64,000 bases of DNA from Sphingomonadales bacterium UBA2683 (GCA_002354635.1 DELZ01000002.1:62001-126000), one strand, 5' to 3'. Counted from the first letter of the stretch, positions 1 through 7,861 are shown. Program-made: numbers and translations. The notes: generated by a model not told the origin, from the letters alone.

Positions 1-183
1 GGGCGTTCGCGACAGCGCGAAATAGGCACGCACCGCCTCCTCGCCGTCGAACACCGCGCCATTGCCGTACAGCTCGTAGCGCGGATGCGCGAACGTATCG
101 ATCACCGCGTCCCATTCATGGGTAATCTCCAGCGTCATATGATCGCGCACGATTTTGAGGCGCTGCTCTTCCAGATTGCTCAT
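1..183 (-). CDS. SnoaL/NTF2-like family protein, N-terminal part
   Basis: The frame opens with ATG at 183 on the minus strand and runs off the window edge, giving 61 codons (MSNLEEQRLKIVRDHM at the start). The pattern of an N-terminal helix, then a strand with ELYGNG and VFDGEEAVRAYF, is typical of the SnoaL-like / nuclear transport factor 2 fold, whose members are small dehydratases, isomerases, hydrolases or oxygenase partners. The function cannot be told from this fragment. It is distinct from the three related SnoaL-like proteins at 32.7-37.3 kb, whose motifs differ. The missing C-terminus lies to the left of the window. Confidence 0.7.
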   Translation of the reverse strand, partial: MSNLEEQRLKIVRDHMTLEITHEWDAVIDTFAHPRYELYGNGAVFDGEEAVRAYFALSRTP

Positions 184-305
184 CCCGTCTCTCCCGTTTC
201 TGTCCTGCCTTTTGCCGGGCAGACTGTCGCGCAGCGGGGAGGGGAATGCAATCGGGTTTGTGGTGCGGGACGGATGACGAAACGGGGTCACGGCAAATCG
301 AAAAT

Positions 306-432
306 CCTCCCCGCTAGCGGGGAGGGGGACCACGCAAAGCGTGGTGGAGGGGCCTCGCGTCTGGGCGCAGTGTCCAGGCCGACCGCCCCTCCGTCAGCCG
401 TTCCGGCTGCCACCTCCCCGCGAGCGGGGAGG
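306..432. repeat. REP-like intergenic repeat, two inverted arms
   Basis: Two arms face each other. The left arm begins with a perfect 20-bp palindrome at 306-325 (CCTCCCCGC core) followed by the stem CCACGC-aaa-GCGTGG at 330-344. The right arm carries CAGCCG-ttc-CGGCTG and ends in a near-palindrome at 413-432. Related units occur at 61760-61827 and 63319-63493. The architecture resembles the GC-rich REP/BIME elements scattered between genes of sphingomonads. It fills most of the gap between 183 and 528, where no coding frame is convincing. Confidence 0.8.
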
Positions 433-527
433 AATTGGTTCTGCCGAAACCCTGCTCGGAGGAGAGTTCAGATGAACCCCAAAAAACCCCTTTCCTACAT
501 CCCCCCAAATATGCCTTAATCCCAGCC

Positions 528-1004
528 ATGCCCCAGCGCCCCGACCCCCGCAGCAGCGCGGTTCAAAACCGCCGCATCTCCCGCATCCCGGCTTTCACTC
601 CCGTCCCGCTGCGCCCGCGCGCTGACGGCTGGACGCCGGTCCGGCAGGCCGAGTTCCTCGGCTATCTCGCCGAAACCCGTTGCATCAGCAAAGCTGTCGA
701 GCAAGTCGGGATGAGCCGCGACAGCGCCTACCAGCTCCGCCGCAAGCCCGGCGCGGAGGAATTTGTTGCGGCCTGGGACGCGATATTGGGGGCGCCGAAA
801 GGCCCGCAGCCAAAGATTACACTGGAAACCCTGTTCCAGCGCATCAGGCAGGGCCGCTACCGCCCGCTGCTGCGCGACGGGCGCTATGTCGCAACAATCA
901 AAAAACCCGACAATAATGCGCTTTTGAGCGCTTTGGCGCGCCTCGATCGTCTCGCCCCGCCGGAGCGTGACGGCTGGCCGGAACCGGAAGATGACAGAAA
1001 ATAA
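528..1004 (+). CDS. Small basic protein with helix-turn-helix-like segment, function unknown
   Basis: A 158-aa protein beginning MPQRPDPRSS. I chose ATG 528 because the longer frame (from 435) would start inside the REP-like repeat. Residues about 35-75 (TPVRQAEFLGYLAETRCISKA and following VGMSRDSAYQLRRKP) look like a helix-turn-helix that would bind DNA. The rest is rich in Arg, Pro and Trp. Similar proteins seem common in sphingomonads but I know of no assigned function. No clear operon partner: the next gene is 126 bp downstream. Confidence 0.7.
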   Translation: MPQRPDPRSSAVQNRRISRIPAFTPVPLRPRADGWTPVRQAEFLGYLAETRCISKAVEQVGMSRDSAYQLRRKPGAEEFVAAWDAILGAPKGPQPKITLETLFQRIRQGRYRPLLRDGRYVATIKKPDNNALLSALARLDRLAPPERDGWPEPEDDRK

Positions 1005-1130
1005 AAGTGGCGCTTTGGTGTAAAGCTGCGCGTGCAAGCGAAACGGTAAAAGATGACTGGAACGATTTTTTGGCGCATGATGCCCGAGTCGACTGGCCCG
1101 TCGCCGGTCGCAGCCTGGGGGGGATGAAAT

Positions 1131-1574
1131 ATGACGGACGCGCGCACAACCAGCCGGATTGGCCTGGGGCTGATGACCATCGGGACCGGCATCTACACTT
1201 TCATTCCGCCGATGGTCGATATCCTGACACCGACCCATATCTTCCATCCCGACTGGGTGGCGCACGCGCGCTTTCACACGATGTGGGCAATATTTTCGGC
1301 CTCTGCGGTCGGCCTGCTGGCGCTGTGGATGTTGTGGCGGGGCCCGCAGGCGGGGCGGATCGGCGTCCATGTTTCCGGCGCGATCAGCAGCTGTGTGCTG
1401 GGCGCCTTCATGCTCGCCGCCGCGACCATGCCGCTCTATGGCGGCGCGCTGAGCGATCCGGACGGCGTGCCGCCGCTGGCCAATGGCATGGATCTCAATC
1501 TGCTCACCTTTGGCGCGGCGCTGCTGCTGATCCTGGTCGGCTGGCGCCTGATCGCAAGGCGGGCACCGGCATGA
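1131..1574 (+). CDS. Small four-helix membrane protein
   Basis: A 147-aa hydrophobic protein with about four membrane segments (near residues 12-30, 45-68, 77-100 and 120-140). It resembles uncharacterised integral membrane proteins of sphingomonads (DUF6640-like, from memory and unverified). It lies 93 bp upstream of another small membrane protein on the same strand, so the two may be co-transcribed. No catalytic motif is visible. Confidence 0.75.
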   Translation: MTDARTTSRIGLGLMTIGTGIYTFIPPMVDILTPTHIFHPDWVAHARFHTMWAIFSASAVGLLALWMLWRGPQAGRIGVHVSGAISSCVLGAFMLAAATMPLYGGALSDPDGVPPLANGMDLNLLTFGAALLLILVGWRLIARRAPA

Positions 1575-1667
1575 TCCGCGGCCAATCGGCCAGGGGGACA
1601 GGACAGGGGAGCCGCGCGCTTTGCCTGACCATTTTTGCAACGGGAATTTACAACGGGGGGAATTGAC

Positions 1668-2051
1668 ATGATTGGACGCTTTAGCTTTCTGCAGGTCGCA
1701 CTGGTTTTGTTCGGGGCGATCTTCTGCCTGATCTATCCGCTGGCGCTGGTCTGGCCGTCGGGCTGGATGTGGCACATCGGACCGCCGGTCGCTTCGCATT
1801 ATTACATGATGATCGTCGGGGTTTACGCGACATTGGGCATATTCCTGATCCGCGCCGCCGCCGATCCCGCCGCCCATCGCTCGCTGATCTGGTTCACCAT
1901 CTGGTCGAGCCTGGTCCACGCCGGCATCATGGCGGTGCAGGCGCTGCAGAACCCGCAGCATATGGGCCATTTGTTCGGTGATGTCCCGGCGCTGCTGCTG
2001 GTCGCGCTGGTGCTCGGTCTGCTGATGCCGCGCGCGACAACAGAGGCCTAG
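1668..2051 (+). CDS. Small four-helix membrane protein (DUF6632-like)
   Basis: 127 aa starting MIGRFSFLQVAL. ATG 1668 is preceded by a strong purine-rich ribosome site (GGGGGGAA), which favours it over an earlier TTG in frame at 1635. It has four predicted membrane helices and conserved-looking pieces such as HRSLIWFTIWSS and DVPALLL. I associate it with DUF6632 from memory; no biochemical role is known to me. Its TAG stop interlocks with that of the convergent cupin gene: the four bases CTAG at 2048-2051 end both genes. Confidence 0.75.
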   Translation: MIGRFSFLQVALVLFGAIFCLIYPLALVWPSGWMWHIGPPVASHYYMMIVGVYATLGIFLIRAAADPAAHRSLIWFTIWSSLVHAGIMAVQALQNPQHMGHLFGDVPALLLVALVLGLLMPRATTEA

Positions 2052-2476
2052 CCGCCGGGCGCCCAGTCCGGTTCGGCCAGTTCGAAGCCGGCAAATTCGA
2101 AGGCCGGCGACACGATGCAGCTGACCAGGGCCCAGCCCTGATCCGCCAGCGTTGCCTGCCAATGGCCGGGCGGGATCCGATGCTGCGGTATTTCGCCGCT
2201 GACAATGTCGGGGCCAAGCCGGACCTCTGCCACCGGCCCGGTATCATCGGCGGCGGTGCTGAGCGCCAGCGGGCTGCCGGCATGCCACAGCCACAGCTCC
2301 GCTGCATCGACCCGGTGCCAGTGCGAACGCTGTCCGGCCTCGAGCAGGAAATAGATGGCGGTGGCGCTGGCCCGCTTGCCGTCCGCCACCTCGGCGCGCC
2401 AGGTCTCGCGGTACCAGCCGCCCTCCGGATGGGGCTGCAGGCCGAGCGAGTCGATGATCGCCCGTGCCTCGCTCAT
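2048..2476 (-). CDS. Cupin family protein (DUF985 / cupin_5 type)
   Basis: A 142-aa protein with the signature of the DUF985 cupins: LQPHPEGGWYRETWR near residues 12-26, then a beta-barrel core with SHWHRVDAAELWLWHAG and HRIPPGHWQA. The family forms single-domain cupins; some plant and microbial relatives act in sugar or secondary metabolism, but no substrate can be named here. The start ATG overlaps the TGA of the upstream globin-like gene (ATGA at 2473-2476), so translation is probably coupled in a protease-globin-cupin operon. Confidence 0.85.
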   Translation of the reverse strand: MSEARAIIDSLGLQPHPEGGWYRETWRAEVADGKRASATAIYFLLEAGQRSHWHRVDAAELWLWHAGSPLALSTAADDTGPVAEVRLGPDIVSGEIPQHRIPPGHWQATLADQGWALVSCIVSPAFEFAGFELAEPDWAPGG

Positions 2477-2901
2477 GGCCGCACCGGCACTTCCCGGTTG
2501 CGCGTCACCGTGGCGACCTTGGCGGTCAGCGCATCGGCCTGTCGCTGCCAGGCGGCGCTGGCCCCCTCGGGCCAGTCCGACCCGGCGCGGCGCGCCATGG
2601 TGGCGATGACCAGCGCCAACCAGGCGGCATAGTCCGGCGCGGTGAAGTCGGCATAATTGTGGTGCAGGTCGATGAAATTGGTGACCGCAAGATCGACCCA
2701 CGGCTCCGCCGCGGCCAGCCCCAGCATCGCCTCGAGCGTCTCGCTGGTCATTCGCTCGCGCGCTGCCTCGGGGTTGAGGAACACCGGCGTATAATGCGGG
2801 TGGTCGGCGATCAAGCGGTCGAACAGTTCGGTGGCCATGCCGTCATAGCGATCACCCAGCGCCGCGAGGCTGGCCTCCATAAGCGCGCTATCAGAAGGCA
2901 C
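2473..2901 (-). CDS. Globin-like protein
   Basis: 142 aa, all-helical in appearance and of single-globin length. The segment VTNFIDLHHNY around residues 73-83 fits the F-helix region with a candidate proximal histidine, and the C-terminal DWPEGASAAWQRQADAL fits the H helix of bacterial globins. Haem binding is therefore likely but not proven; a canonical distal residue cannot be assigned by eye. It overlaps the upstream S41 peptidase gene by 11 bp and the downstream cupin gene by 4 bp, which implies one transcript. Confidence 0.7.
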   Translation of the reverse strand: MPSDSALMEASLAALGDRYDGMATELFDRLIADHPHYTPVFLNPEAARERMTSETLEAMLGLAAAEPWVDLAVTNFIDLHHNYADFTAPDYAAWLALVIATMARRAGSDWPEGASAAWQRQADALTAKVATVTRNREVPVRP

Positions 2902-4354
2902 CGGGCACCTCGCGCTGGGCCGGGGTCGGTCGCGCGCTCCTCAGCAGCTCGCGGGGCAGGGTGGCCGGGGTCCGCTGTCCCGCGGTTGTACCGCCGCCGG
3001 CGCTGCTGATCGGGGTGCAGGCGGCGCCGGCGAGAAAGCCGAGCGCCCGCGCGGTCGAAGCTTCGCCCGGATTGCCGAGCGGCAGGGTGATGTCGTCCGG
3101 CGCCTGGCAGCTGTTGGCAACCGACCCGGCCAGGCCGTCGTAATAATTGGCGTTCCCGGCGGCATTCTCGGTGGCGAAGGCGACGATCCGGATGCGGTCG
3201 TCGCAGGCGGTGCGGTCCAGCCCGACCTGGCCGACCGGCTTGCCGAAGCTGTTACTGCCGACCAGCGCCATATTGGCGTCAAGATAGGGAATCATGGCAT
3301 TGATCACCAGCTCGCTGGCCGAGGCCGAGGAGCCGGTGGTGATGAAGGCGATGCGGGTCGGCGCCACCGACTGGGGCTGCGGCCGAAAATTGCGGGTATC
3401 GTTGTTAGCGGACTTGCTTGCCCGGAAGCGGGTAACCGACTGGACCTCGCTGGCAAAGTGGTTGCGGCCGAGCAGGTCGGCGAACAGCTCGGCCGTCCGC
3501 ACCAGACCGCCGCCATTGTAGCGCAGGTCGATGACCAGATCGGTCACACCGGCATTGCGGAACTGCAGAAAGGCATCGCGCAATTGCGGCTCGGCGCTGT
3601 CGATGAAGGTGCGCAGGTTGATATAGCCGGTCCGGGTGCCGCCATTGTCGAGGATCTGCACGCCATAGCGCGGCGACACCGGCTGCAGCGCATATCTGGC
3701 CTTGCTGATCGTGGTCGTGGTTTCCTGACCGGCGGCATCGCGAAAGCGCAGCACCCGGCTGGTACCGGCGGTCGACGGGCCGAGGGCGCTGCTGACTGCG
3801 GCGGCACCGCCTTGGGCAAAGAGCGCTGCGACGGTCTGGAGGCTGGCGCTGCTGGTGCCGATCGCCAGAATCTCGGTGCCGCGGTCGATCCCGGCGGCCA
3901 GCGCGGGCGCACCTTCGAACGCGTCGATTACGAACACCCGCGAGGACGGGCTGTCATAGCTGAGACGGATGCCAAAACCGGCGGTGGCGCCGGAGCTCAG
4001 AAAGGCATCTTCTTCCGCGATCGACGTGACATAGGTGAAAAAGCGGTCCCGGCCCTGGCTCCTCGCGGTCGCGGTGAGCGCGTCGATATAGTCCTGGACC
4101 GATCCATAGGGCGCGGGACTGAGGCTCGCCGGCAGGGTTTCGGGAAAGAGATACCATTCGTTGATCTGTTCGAATGCCCAGTTCTGCCGGTTCTGCAGCG
4201 AACAGGTCGTGCTGCCGGGTGCCGGTGTGGGCGCCGGAGTCGCGCCACCACCTCCGGGTGGCAGGCTGACGGCATTGCTGCCGCTGCCACCACCACCGCA
4301 AGCGGAAAGCAGCGCGGCCAAGGCCAGAATCGAACCGGATTTCCGTAAAAACAT
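2891..4354 (-). CDS. S41 family C-terminal-processing-like peptidase, lipoprotein
   Basis: 487 aa. A lipoprotein signal ends in LLSAC with Cys19, followed by a Gly/Pro-rich linker. A PDZ-like region lies near residues 110-215. The protease core contains GYINLRTF (243-250), DLVIDLRYNGGG (272-283), GSSASASELV (341-350) and SFGKPVGQ (369-376). By comparison with E. coli Tsp the catalytic dyad should be Ser345 and Lys372. The protein would cleave periplasmic or outer-membrane substrates while tethered to a membrane. ATG 4354 fits the signal peptide; a longer frame upstream lacks one. First gene of a three-gene operon. Confidence 0.88.
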   Translation of the reverse strand: MFLRKSGSILALAALLSACGGGGSGSNAVSLPPGGGGATPAPTPAPGSTTCSLQNRQNWAFEQINEWYLFPETLPASLSPAPYGSVQDYIDALTATARSQGRDRFFTYVTSIAEEDAFLSSGATAGFGIRLSYDSPSSRVFVIDAFEGAPALAAGIDRGTEILAIGTSSASLQTVAALFAQGGAAAVSSALGPSTAGTSRVLRFRDAAGQETTTTISKARYALQPVSPRYGVQILDNGGTRTGYINLRTFIDSAEPQLRDAFLQFRNAGVTDLVIDLRYNGGGLVRTAELFADLLGRNHFASEVQSVTRFRASKSANNDTRNFRPQPQSVAPTRIAFITTGSSASASELVINAMIPYLDANMALVGSNSFGKPVGQVGLDRTACDDRIRIVAFATENAAGNANYYDGLAGSVANSCQAPDDITLPLGNPGEASTARALGFLAGAACTPISSAGGGTTAGQRTPATLPRELLRSARPTPAQREVPGAF

Positions 4355-4444
4355 ATGCCTTCCCAAACACTCCGAGGGCAGCAGGGCAACCGGCCCCATC
4401 CGACAGTGCCAACCCTGAAAGCGTTGGAGACGATTGTCCAGACA

Positions 4445-4476
4445 GAAAAAATCCGCCGGCATCGCTGCCGACGGAT
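4445..4476 (-). terminator. Rho-independent terminator of aceA
   Basis: Read on the minus strand, a hairpin (ATCCG-t-CGGC ... GCCG-g-CGGAT, plus-strand bases 4451-4476) is followed at once by six U residues (4445-4450). It lies 73 bp after the isocitrate lyase stop and before the S41 peptidase start, so it should separate the two transcripts. Confidence 0.75.
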
Positions 4477-4536
4477 AGTTTTTCCTCCCCAGGAAAACTG
4501 GTTTTGATCGGGTGCCCCGAAGGGGCAGGGCACCCG
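4477..4536. other. Two further hairpins in the aceA trailer
   Basis: A 9-bp perfect stem CGGGTGCCC / GGGCACCCG spans 4509-4536, and a second inverted repeat with CCCC loop spans 4477-4499. Neither has its own U-run, so they look like 3'-end protecting structures or Rho-related elements upstream of the true terminator at 4445-4476. Confidence 0.5.
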
Positions 4537-4548
4537 AACTTCTATAGT

Positions 4549-6141
4549 CTATCCGAACTGGTTCATCGTGTTGTGCGCACCACCGGCCTTGAGGGCGGCC
4601 TCTCCGGCGAAATATTCCTTGTGGTCATCGCCGATGTCGCTGCCAGACATATTCTGGTGCTTGACGCAGGCAATGCCTTCGCGGATTTCCTTGCGCTGAA
4701 CGCCGAGGACGTAGCCGAGCATGCCGGCATCGCCGAAATATTCCTTAGCAAGATTGTCGGTCGATAGAGCTGCCGTATGATAGGTCGGCAGCGTGATCAG
4801 ATGGTGGAAGATGCCGGCGCGCTTGGAGCCATCGGCCTGGAATGTGCGGATACGCTTGTCTGCCGCTTCACCCAGTTCGGTGTCATCATATTTTGCATCC
4901 ATCAGGGCGTCGCGATCATATTGCGAGACATCCAGACCTTCCGCTGCCATCGCATCATAGACCTGCTGACGAAAATTCAGCGTCCAGTTGAACGACGGCG
5001 AGTTGTTATACACCAGCTTGGCATTTGGAATGACTTCCCGAACCCGGTCCATCATGCCGGCAATCTGTTCGACATGGGGTTTTTCGGTTTCGATCCACAG
5101 CAGGTCGGCGCCGTTCTGCAGCGAAGTGATGCTGTCGAGAACGCAGCGGTCTTCTCCGGTCCCGGGACGGAACTGGAACAGATTGGATGGCAGCCGTTTG
5201 GGGCGCATCATCTTGCCGTCACGATTGAGGATAACATCGCCATTCTTCGCGGTGGCAGGATCAATTTCCTCGCAATCGAGGAAGCTGTTATACTGGTCAC
5301 CGAGATCTCCGGGTTCGTTGGAAACCGCGATCTGCTTGGTCAGACCGGCACCGAGCGAGTCGGTGCGGGTGACGATGATTCCGTCCTCCACGCCCAGCTC
5401 GAGGAAGGCATAGCGGCAGGCACGGATCTTCGCGAGAAAATCCTCGTGCGGTACGGTAACCTTGCCGTCCTGATGACCGCACTGCTTTTCGTCCGACACC
5501 TGATTCTCGATCTGCAGAGCGCAGGCACCGGCTTCAATCATCTTCTTGGCCAGCAAATAGGTCGCTTCGGCATTACCGAAACCGGCATCGATATCGGCGA
5601 TGATCGGCACAACATGGGTCTGGAAATTCTCGACCTTGTCCATAGCGGCCTTTTCGGCAGCGGTATCGCCAGCGTCACGGGCCGCATCAATGTCGCGGAA
5701 CAGCAGGTTCAGTTCGCGCGCATCGGCCTGACGCAGGAAAGTATAAAGTTCTTCGATCAGCGCGGGTACCGATGTCTTTTCGTGCATCGACTGGTCGGGC
5801 AGGGGACCGAATTCGCTGCGCAGGGCGGCGACCATCCAGCCCGACAGATAAAGATAGCGGCGCTTGGTGTTGCCGAAATGCTTCTTGATCGAAATCATCT
5901 TCTGCTGGGCGATAAACCCGTGCCAGCAGCCCAGTGACTGGGTGTATTTGGAGCTGTCCGCATCATAGGCGGCCATATCCTCGCGCATGATCGCAGCGGT
6001 ATATTTGGCAATGTCGAGGCCGGTCTTGAAACGGTTCTGCAACTGCATCCGGGCAACGGATTCGGCGTCAATGCCGGTCCATTTTCCGTCCTGACTGTTG
6101 ATCAGCTTGTCTGCAGTGGATTTGAAATCTTGATAGGACAT
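4549..6141 (-). CDS. aceA: Isocitrate lyase
   Basis: 530 aa, the length of the long isocitrate lyase class (Pseudomonas type) rather than the ~430-aa E. coli type. It cleaves isocitrate to glyoxylate and succinate in the cytoplasm, the first step of the glyoxylate shunt used for growth on acetate and fatty acids. Visible signatures are GCWHGF (71-76), the Mg-binding DIDAGFGN (183-190), the catalytic KQCGH motif with Cys221, and NNSPSFNW. ATG 6141 has a good ribosome site (AAGGAAGC). Malate synthase is not adjacent. Two palindromes lie upstream and a U-run terminator follows. Confidence 0.97.
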   Translation of the reverse strand: MSYQDFKSTADKLINSQDGKWTGIDAESVARMQLQNRFKTGLDIAKYTAAIMREDMAAYDADSSKYTQSLGCWHGFIAQQKMISIKKHFGNTKRRYLYLSGWMVAALRSEFGPLPDQSMHEKTSVPALIEELYTFLRQADARELNLLFRDIDAARDAGDTAAEKAAMDKVENFQTHVVPIIADIDAGFGNAEATYLLAKKMIEAGACALQIENQVSDEKQCGHQDGKVTVPHEDFLAKIRACRYAFLELGVEDGIIVTRTDSLGAGLTKQIAVSNEPGDLGDQYNSFLDCEEIDPATAKNGDVILNRDGKMMRPKRLPSNLFQFRPGTGEDRCVLDSITSLQNGADLLWIETEKPHVEQIAGMMDRVREVIPNAKLVYNNSPSFNWTLNFRQQVYDAMAAEGLDVSQYDRDALMDAKYDDTELGEAADKRIRTFQADGSKRAGIFHHLITLPTYHTAALSTDNLAKEYFGDAGMLGYVLGVQRKEIREGIACVKHQNMSGSDIGDDHKEYFAGEAALKAGGAHNTMNQFG

Positions 6142-6214
6142 AATTTGCTTCCTTGAACTGGGGAGGTTATCCGTGGCGCTGTCACAATATTTTCAGCTTC
6201 TGGGAGTGTTTTTG

Positions 6215-6228
6215 CCCCATTAATGGGG
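6215..6228. promoter_or_regulatory. Candidate operator: palindrome CCCCATTAATGGGG
   Basis: A perfect 14-bp palindrome about 75 bp upstream of the aceA start, flanked by TTTG on the left and ATTTGC on the right. Its symmetry and position suggest a dimeric regulator site. No regulator gene is adjacent, and I do not recognise the motif. Confidence 0.4.
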
Positions 6229-6295
6229 GATTTGCGAGTAAATATTGTCAATTTTCTTGTCTCGTTGTCGGAATTGGCAGATTAATCATGTTGAA

Positions 6296-6313
6296 ATGTA
6301 AAAAACTTTACAT
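6296..6313. promoter_or_regulatory. Candidate operator: ATGTAAA-N4-TTTACAT
   Basis: A perfect inverted repeat with 7-bp arms and a 4-bp spacer, about 155 bp upstream of aceA. It resembles the type of site bound by GntR/FNR-size dimers, but no specific family can be named. It could also form an RNA hairpin if transcribed. Confidence 0.35.
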
Positions 6314-6770
6314 CAACTTATATGCTTGGTCAGGTAGAAATTGCTGGCACCCGACGCGCTGGACGATGAGCTGGAAATTGCCAATATCATTGATGGAAAT
6401 TTGCCTCACTGGCATTGTTAGGAACGGACCGGCGAAGGCGAGGAACGCGTTGCGCAGCGCAAGCCGGCAAGCCTTGCAAATAAGAGGCTGCAAATATCTG
6501 ATAAGCAACAGGTAGCGGACAAAGGTTGCGCGCAGTCGGGCTCACTGAGAAACCGCTCTTGGCCTGACGTTGACGAGCTTTGGACCGGATCGGACCGAGC
6601 GGACAGGTAATTGTCTCCCGTCAGAGCGGCCTTGTCAGGAGAATGATAGGGATCGAGGTGATTGCAAAAGGCGCAGGCCCTGTTGCTGCCGTCGGCGCTG
6701 ATTGTGGTATAAATTGCCGGTGTAGTCTGACAGGCAAATATGACCCAGATTCTGCTATTGCGGTCACGTC

Positions 6771-6923
6771 CTAGCTGAGGGCCGGAATAATCCACACCAG
6801 CGACATTACAACAACTGCGAGCAGCAGCGAGACCGCCAGAACGATCCTGACATTATGCGGACCCCGCGGCTTGTTGCTCGCTTCGCGCTCGGTTACTTCG
6901 ATCTCTTCGCCATGTTTTTCCAT
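6771..6923 (-). CDS. Small single-span membrane protein (50 aa)
   Basis: ATG 6923 is preceded by AAAAGGAGCAGGAC, an excellent ribosome site. The 50-aa product starts MEKHGEEIEVTEREASNKPR, a charged cytoplasmic tail, and continues into one hydrophobic helix (about residues 28-48, IVLAVSLLLAVVVMSLVWI) that ends at the C-terminus. This layout of polar N-tail and C-terminal helix suits a small membrane-anchored regulator or assembly factor. I recall similar short proteins in sphingomonads but no function. It lies 340 bp upstream of aceA's start on the same strand; its own upstream neighbour (DoxX) is also on the minus strand, 75 bp away. Confidence 0.7.
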   Translation of the reverse strand: MEKHGEEIEVTEREASNKPRGPHNVRIVLAVSLLLAVVVMSLVWIIPALS

Positions 6924-6998
6924 GTCCTGCTCCTTTTCTGGAATCAACCTATCAGGCTCGTCTCTATCTTACATACCCCATTAAGGGCAGGTTTACCG

Positions 6999-7430
6999 CT
7001 ATTTTCTATGGAAAGGCCAGTGGGTAACGCCACCTGCTACCAGCGCCCACCAGATGAATACGGGCTGGAATGCCAGGCGGGGGCCATGATAGAGCCAGCT
7101 CGCGGTGCTGCCGCCAATCGCGATATTGTTGAGCGCGTGATTGATGTTGGCCGGATAGACACAAAGCGCATATAGCGCGAGGCCAATGCCCGCAGCGTAA
7201 CGGACGCCGGGGATGAGTTTTGGCGGGATCATCAGGCCGATGGCCCCGGCAATCTCTGCGGCGCCGGTCAACAGGATGACCGTCGCGGGAAACGGCACCC
7301 ATTCGGGCGTAATTGCCAGAAAACCGCCGGGAGAACGGATATGAGCCACTCCAGCGACCAGATAGATGATGGCCAGGAGCCAGCGGAATATACTGCGCCT
7401 GAAGCTTTGCTCCCGGTTGGTGATCGTCAT
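6999..7430 (-). CDS. DoxX-like membrane protein
   Basis: 143 aa with four membrane helices. The opening YLVAGVAHIRSPGGFLAITP, then AAEIAGAIGLMIP and the terminal HGPRLAFQPVFIWWAL, match the DoxX/DoxX-like family of small quinone-associated or uncharacterised membrane proteins. The exact redox partner is not predictable. Its ATG overlaps the stop of the upstream two-TM channel gene (ATGA, 7427-7430), so the pair is translationally coupled. Confidence 0.8.
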   Translation of the reverse strand: MTITNREQSFRRSIFRWLLAIIYLVAGVAHIRSPGGFLAITPEWVPFPATVILLTGAAEIAGAIGLMIPPKLIPGVRYAAGIGLALYALCVYPANINHALNNIAIGGSTASWLYHGPRLAFQPVFIWWALVAGGVTHWPFHRK

Positions 7431-7855
7431 CGCGTGCGTCCCATACGCGCCACCACGGTCACGAAAAAGGCTGTAGACCAGCCCAGCAGGACGACCCCGT
7501 TTACCCCTTCAATCGCTGCCACCATGCGCCAGGCTTCCGCAAAGCCTTCGTCATCATAGCCCGTTGTGGAATAGGTGATCGTCGAGAAATAAATAGCATC
7601 GCCAAGAGTCGGCATCGCATTGAGCGCGAGGAATACAAAGGCGTATAGCCATATCTCGACGCCATGCAGCGCAATCAGCCCCAGCACCAGCGCAAGGGTC
7701 ACGCCGATGCCGCGCAGCGACATCGGATGCACATGTTCTGCTGCTTCCTCTCTCGCCTCTATCCTCAGAAACCGGCCCAGAGCATAAATTCCGGAGCCAT
7801 GAATGAACACGGTCAGCGCGACCATGAACGCACTGACGGAAAGCTGGGCCAACAT
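7427..7855 (-). CDS. Two-TM potassium-channel-like protein with altered filter
   Basis: 142 aa with about four hydrophobic segments. The last two flank a pore loop, AIYFSTITYSTTGYDD at about residues 87-102, in the style of the Ion_trans_2 family. In K+ channels the selectivity filter reads TxGYGD; here it reads TTGYDD, so the second filter glycine is aspartate. The protein may be a channel with different selectivity or a non-conducting relative. It starts an operon with the DoxX-like gene. There is no cytoplasmic RCK domain. Confidence 0.75.
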   Translation of the reverse strand: MLAQLSVSAFMVALTVFIHGSGIYALGRFLRIEAREEAAEHVHPMSLRGIGVTLALVLGLIALHGVEIWLYAFVFLALNAMPTLGDAIYFSTITYSTTGYDDEGFAEAWRMVAAIEGVNGVVLLGWSTAFFVTVVARMGRTR

Positions 7856-7861
7856 CGCGGT

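Larger units (their letters stand above)
6142..6770. other. Long non-coding leader / intergenic region of aceA
   Basis: No reading frame here has credible protein features. The first 170 bp upstream of aceA are AT-rich and contain two perfect inverted repeats (6215-6228 and 6296-6313), probably the control region. The remainder is mixed sequence in which I see no RNA gene or mobile element. Confidence 0.5.

Noticed and set aside
516..2162. A 548-codon frame opposite the two small membrane proteins
   Set aside because: Low-complexity Arg/Gln-rich shadow; hydrophobic proteins with ribosome sites exist on the plus strand.
4509..4536. 9-bp perfect hairpin considered as the aceA terminator
   Set aside because: No U-run follows on either strand; a better terminator with six U residues is at 4445-4476.
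6153..6795. Several open frames (60-125 codons) in the region upstream of aceA
   Set aside because: No ribosome sites, no domain patterns and unnatural composition; treated as non-coding.
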